A stretch of DNA of 6,796 nucleotides, taken from assembly GCA_030151865.1 (NCBI GenBank), contig JASLCK010000041.1, positions 1-6,796 of the forward strand, in the 5' to 3' direction. Under the pieces are notes generated by a model that searched no databases, was not told where the DNA came from, and worked only from the letters and a program-made list of their open reading frames with translations. The DNA is from Rhodospirillaceae bacterium (GTDB taxonomy: Bacteria; Pseudomonadota; Alphaproteobacteria; Rhodospirillales; Magnetospirillaceae). Shown in pieces: positions 4,794 to 6,796 of the stretch. Every line of letters begins with the position of its first letter. The first letter of the stretch is position 1. Position numbers and translations under genes: made by a program.

Positions 4794-6770
4794 CTATCGC
4801 TTCAAATCGTTTTGCAGACTGGCTTGCAGCCCGGTTTCCCCCAGACGGCGGCGATAAATCTGGGTGCCTTCCAAAACCCGCTGCACATAGTTGCGGGTTT
4901 CCGAATAGGGAATGCTTTCGATCCAGTCGATGGGGTCCACCTCGGCCGAACGGGGATCGCCCATATCCTTGACCCAGCGTTTGACCCGCGCCGGACCGGC
5001 ATTATAAGCCGCCACCGCCAGGATATAGGAGCCGTTGAAGTCCCGGTTGATCAGATCGCCCAGATAAGCCGATCCCAATTTGACGTTCAGACTGGGATCG
5101 CGGGTCAGGGCTTCGGTCAGTTCGTCCTTTTTGCGAAACACCACTTTCAGGCTTTTGGCGACCCGTTCGGCGGTGGCGGGCATCAACTGCATCAGGCCGC
5201 GCGCCCCGACCGAACTGACCGCCTGATAGTGAAAGGCGCTTTCCTGACGGATCAGCCCCAGCACCAGGGCGCGTTCCGGCAGACCGTCGCCGCCCTGGCC
5301 CATATGCAGGGGCGGAATGGGATAGCCCGACGCGATCAGCGGCACCCCTTCGCGTTCCGACCGCTTGGCCACCGTCACGGCGATGTCGGCGCGGCCCAGG
5401 GTGGTGGCCAGATTGGCGGCCAGGGCGCGCTGTCCCGGCGTGGTGGACAGTTCGTTCATCCGCAGCATGAAGGGGCGGATCAGATCGGTCTGCTTGATTT
5501 CCCCCAGCATGCGCGACGCACGCACCAGTTCATGCTTTTCAAAAAACTCGATGTCATGGGCGCTTGGCAGCGGATCGGCGGGCAGGGGGAACTGCATGTT
5601 GATGCGGGCCGCCGCCAACTGGCCGTAAAAGGTGGTGACGTTTTCGGCCGCCGCGCTGTACCAGCCCACCGCTTCGTCGCCTTGGCCCAAGGCGTCCGAA
5701 GCGCGGCCCGCCCAATAGGCGGCGCGCGAGCGGCTTTGCGGGGTCTGCACCCGCTCGAACATGCGGGCGAAATGGCTTAAGGCCACTTTGCGGTCATCTA
5801 AGAAGCGCAGCGCGATCCAGCCCGACAGCCATTCGGCATCGGCAAAGGCTGCGCCGTCGGTCATGCCGTGGTCGCGGGCGATTTCATAAGCCTGGGTGAT
5901 ATGGCCCTGTTGCAGCGAGCGGCGAGCCAGAACCGAACGTTCCACCCACCAGGCTTCCGGGCGCACCTTGTTGCGCGACGAATGGGACAGCAGGGCGATG
6001 GCCTGATCATCCATGTCGTGGCTGCGCCGATAATGCAAAAGCTCGTAAATCAGGCCGGGATCGTTCTTGTACTGATCGGGCACCTTGGCGGCGATGCTTT
6101 CGGCATTGGACTGGTCATTGGCCAGGGCGGCGCGGGCCTGGGCGACCCTGCGGTATTCTTCGTTGACCCGCAAAATCTGGTTCGAAACCGCCGAATCCTG
6201 ATGTTCCCACAGCAGGCGGTCCAGCCGCGCCACATGGTCCTGATCGCGCAGATATTGGGAAAAGGTGGTCAGAAACTGACGTTCCTGAATGGGGCCGAAA
6301 TTGCCCGACACCCAGACGCGGCGCAGGATGTCGGTGGCCTTGTCGGTCTGCCCGGCGTTCAGCAAGGCGCGGCCATAAGCCATTGCCCCGTCAACGGTTT
6401 GCCAGGGATAGCTGTCAAACCAGTTCAACACATCCTGATCGGGGGTGGCGGCGGTGATGGCTTCTTCCGCCCGCTTGGTCATGGCGGAAACCTGCGGCCA
6501 ATTGGGATTTTCGCGGATGAAGTCGGTGATATCCTCGAACGACGCCCCGCCGTTGGGCTGGGTGTATTGCATCCACTGCACGACCTTCAGCAACAGCTTG
6601 CTGTGGGCGCGTCCAGCGGTGCGGCGCGCCCCGTCGAAGTCGTCATGTTGGGCGGCGTCGAAAGCCAGCTTGTAAAGGCGCTCATCCTCGGGCGACAGCA
6701 GATTGGCGCTGGCCGGAGCCGCCCCCGCCAGGGCGGAGGCCACGAAAGCGGCGAGAAACCATTTTTTCAC
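4794..6770 (-). CDS. slt: Soluble lytic murein transglycosylase (Slt70-like)
   Basis: This periplasmic enzyme cleaves the MurNAc-GlcNAc bond of peptidoglycan and leaves a 1,6-anhydro end, functioning in wall turnover and recycling. A Sec signal peptide (KKW, hydrophobic FLAAFVASALAG, cleavage after ASA) is followed by a long all-helical superhelix of about 460 residues, as in Slt70. The goose-lysozyme-like catalytic domain comes last. Its motif LIRQESAF holds the catalytic Glu (residue 510 from this start), followed by GARGLMQLMPATA, AVAAYNAGP and IPYSETRNYV. I chose GTG 6768-6770, giving 658 residues, because CAGGG (6780-6784) sits nine bases upstream and the protein then starts MKKWFLAAF. 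The in-frame TTG at 6777-6779 directly abuts that CAGGG and is an unlikely start. It is the first visible gene of the operon with pgpA, six bases downstream. The promoter is not in the window. Confidence 0.94.
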   Translation of the reverse strand: MKKWFLAAFVASALAGAAPASANLLSPEDERLYKLAFDAAQHDDFDGARRTAGRAHSKLLLKVVQWMQYTQPNGGASFEDITDFIRENPNWPQVSAMTKRAEEAITAATPDQDVLNWFDSYPWQTVDGAMAYGRALLNAGQTDKATDILRRVWVSGNFGPIQERQFLTTFSQYLRDQDHVARLDRLLWEHQDSAVSNQILRVNEEYRRVAQARAALANDQSNAESIAAKVPDQYKNDPGLIYELLHYRRSHDMDDQAIALLSHSSRNKVRPEAWWVERSVLARRSLQQGHITQAYEIARDHGMTDGAAFADAEWLSGWIALRFLDDRKVALSHFARMFERVQTPQSRSRAAYWAGRASDALGQGDEAVGWYSAAAENVTTFYGQLAAARINMQFPLPADPLPSAHDIEFFEKHELVRASRMLGEIKQTDLIRPFMLRMNELSTTPGQRALAANLATTLGRADIAVTVAKRSEREGVPLIASGYPIPPLHMGQGGDGLPERALVLGLIRQESAFHYQAVSSVGARGLMQLMPATAERVAKSLKVVFRKKDELTEALTRDPSLNVKLGSAYLGDLINRDFNGSYILAVAAYNAGPARVKRWVKDMGDPRSAEVDPIDWIESIPYSETRNYVQRVLEGTQIYRRRLGETGLQASLQNDLKR

Positions 6771-6796
6771 AAGCGGCAACCCTGGATTATTGATCG

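Noticed and set aside
4704..5780. Plus-strand open frame of 358 codons opposite slt and pgpA
   Set aside because: It is antisense to the catalytic part of the transglycosylase and its product is rich in Gln, His, Gly and Arg with no recognisable domain.
1..6796. CRISPR array, tRNA, rRNA or insertion sequence
   Set aside because: I saw no evenly spaced direct repeats, no cloverleaf or rRNA signatures, and no transposase-like coding region on either strand.

Overview
The window looks like a chromosomal segment of an alphaproteobacterium, most plausibly a member of the Rhodospirillales (Magnetospirillum-like). The reasons are high GC in the housekeeping genes, an alphaproteobacterial-type lpd-lipA-Coq10/RatA cluster, a cinA-pgpA pair next to it, and GC-rich palindromic intergenic repeats of a type common in alphaproteobacterial genomes. 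The genus is an inference, because no 16S or other marker is present.

Layout. Positions 1-1892 hold a plus-strand metabolic cluster: the 3' end of dihydrolipoyl dehydrogenase (lpd), lipoyl synthase (lipA) and a Coq10/RatA START-fold protein. Lipoyl synthase makes the cofactor carried by the 2-oxoacid dehydrogenase complexes, and Lpd re-oxidises that cofactor. The Coq10-like protein probably chaperones ubiquinone for the respiratory chain that consumes the NADH produced. Positions 1893-2156 hold no gene. They contain a series of hairpins, including a compound REP/BIME-like element of two inverted copies whose differences are compensatory.

Positions 2157-3140 (minus strand) encode an unrecognised 327-residue protein of visibly lower GC. 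Its N-terminal arm (a Leu-x-Ala-Leu-Gln repeat followed by a Pro-Val-Gln-Arg junction) resembles the leader arms of candidate extracellular contractile injection system (eCIS) cargo proteins and DUF4157-family proteins. Its C-terminal half is a compact unknown domain with a weak resemblance to ADP-ribosyltransferase-type toxins. Just upstream is a very AT-rich stretch with a 16-nt-arm inverted repeat. This is the accessory, potentially novel part of the window.

Positions 3320-3790 (plus) encode a small PEGA-like lipoprotein that meets the next operon tail to tail, with overlapping stop codons. Positions 3787-6770 (minus) are a tight operon read from right to left: an Slt-type soluble lytic transglycosylase, phosphatidylglycerophosphatase A (pgpA) and a CinA C-terminal-type NMN amidohydrolase (pncC/cinA). 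These deal with cell-wall turnover, phospholipid synthesis and pyridine-nucleotide salvage. No RNA gene, CRISPR array or insertion sequence was seen.
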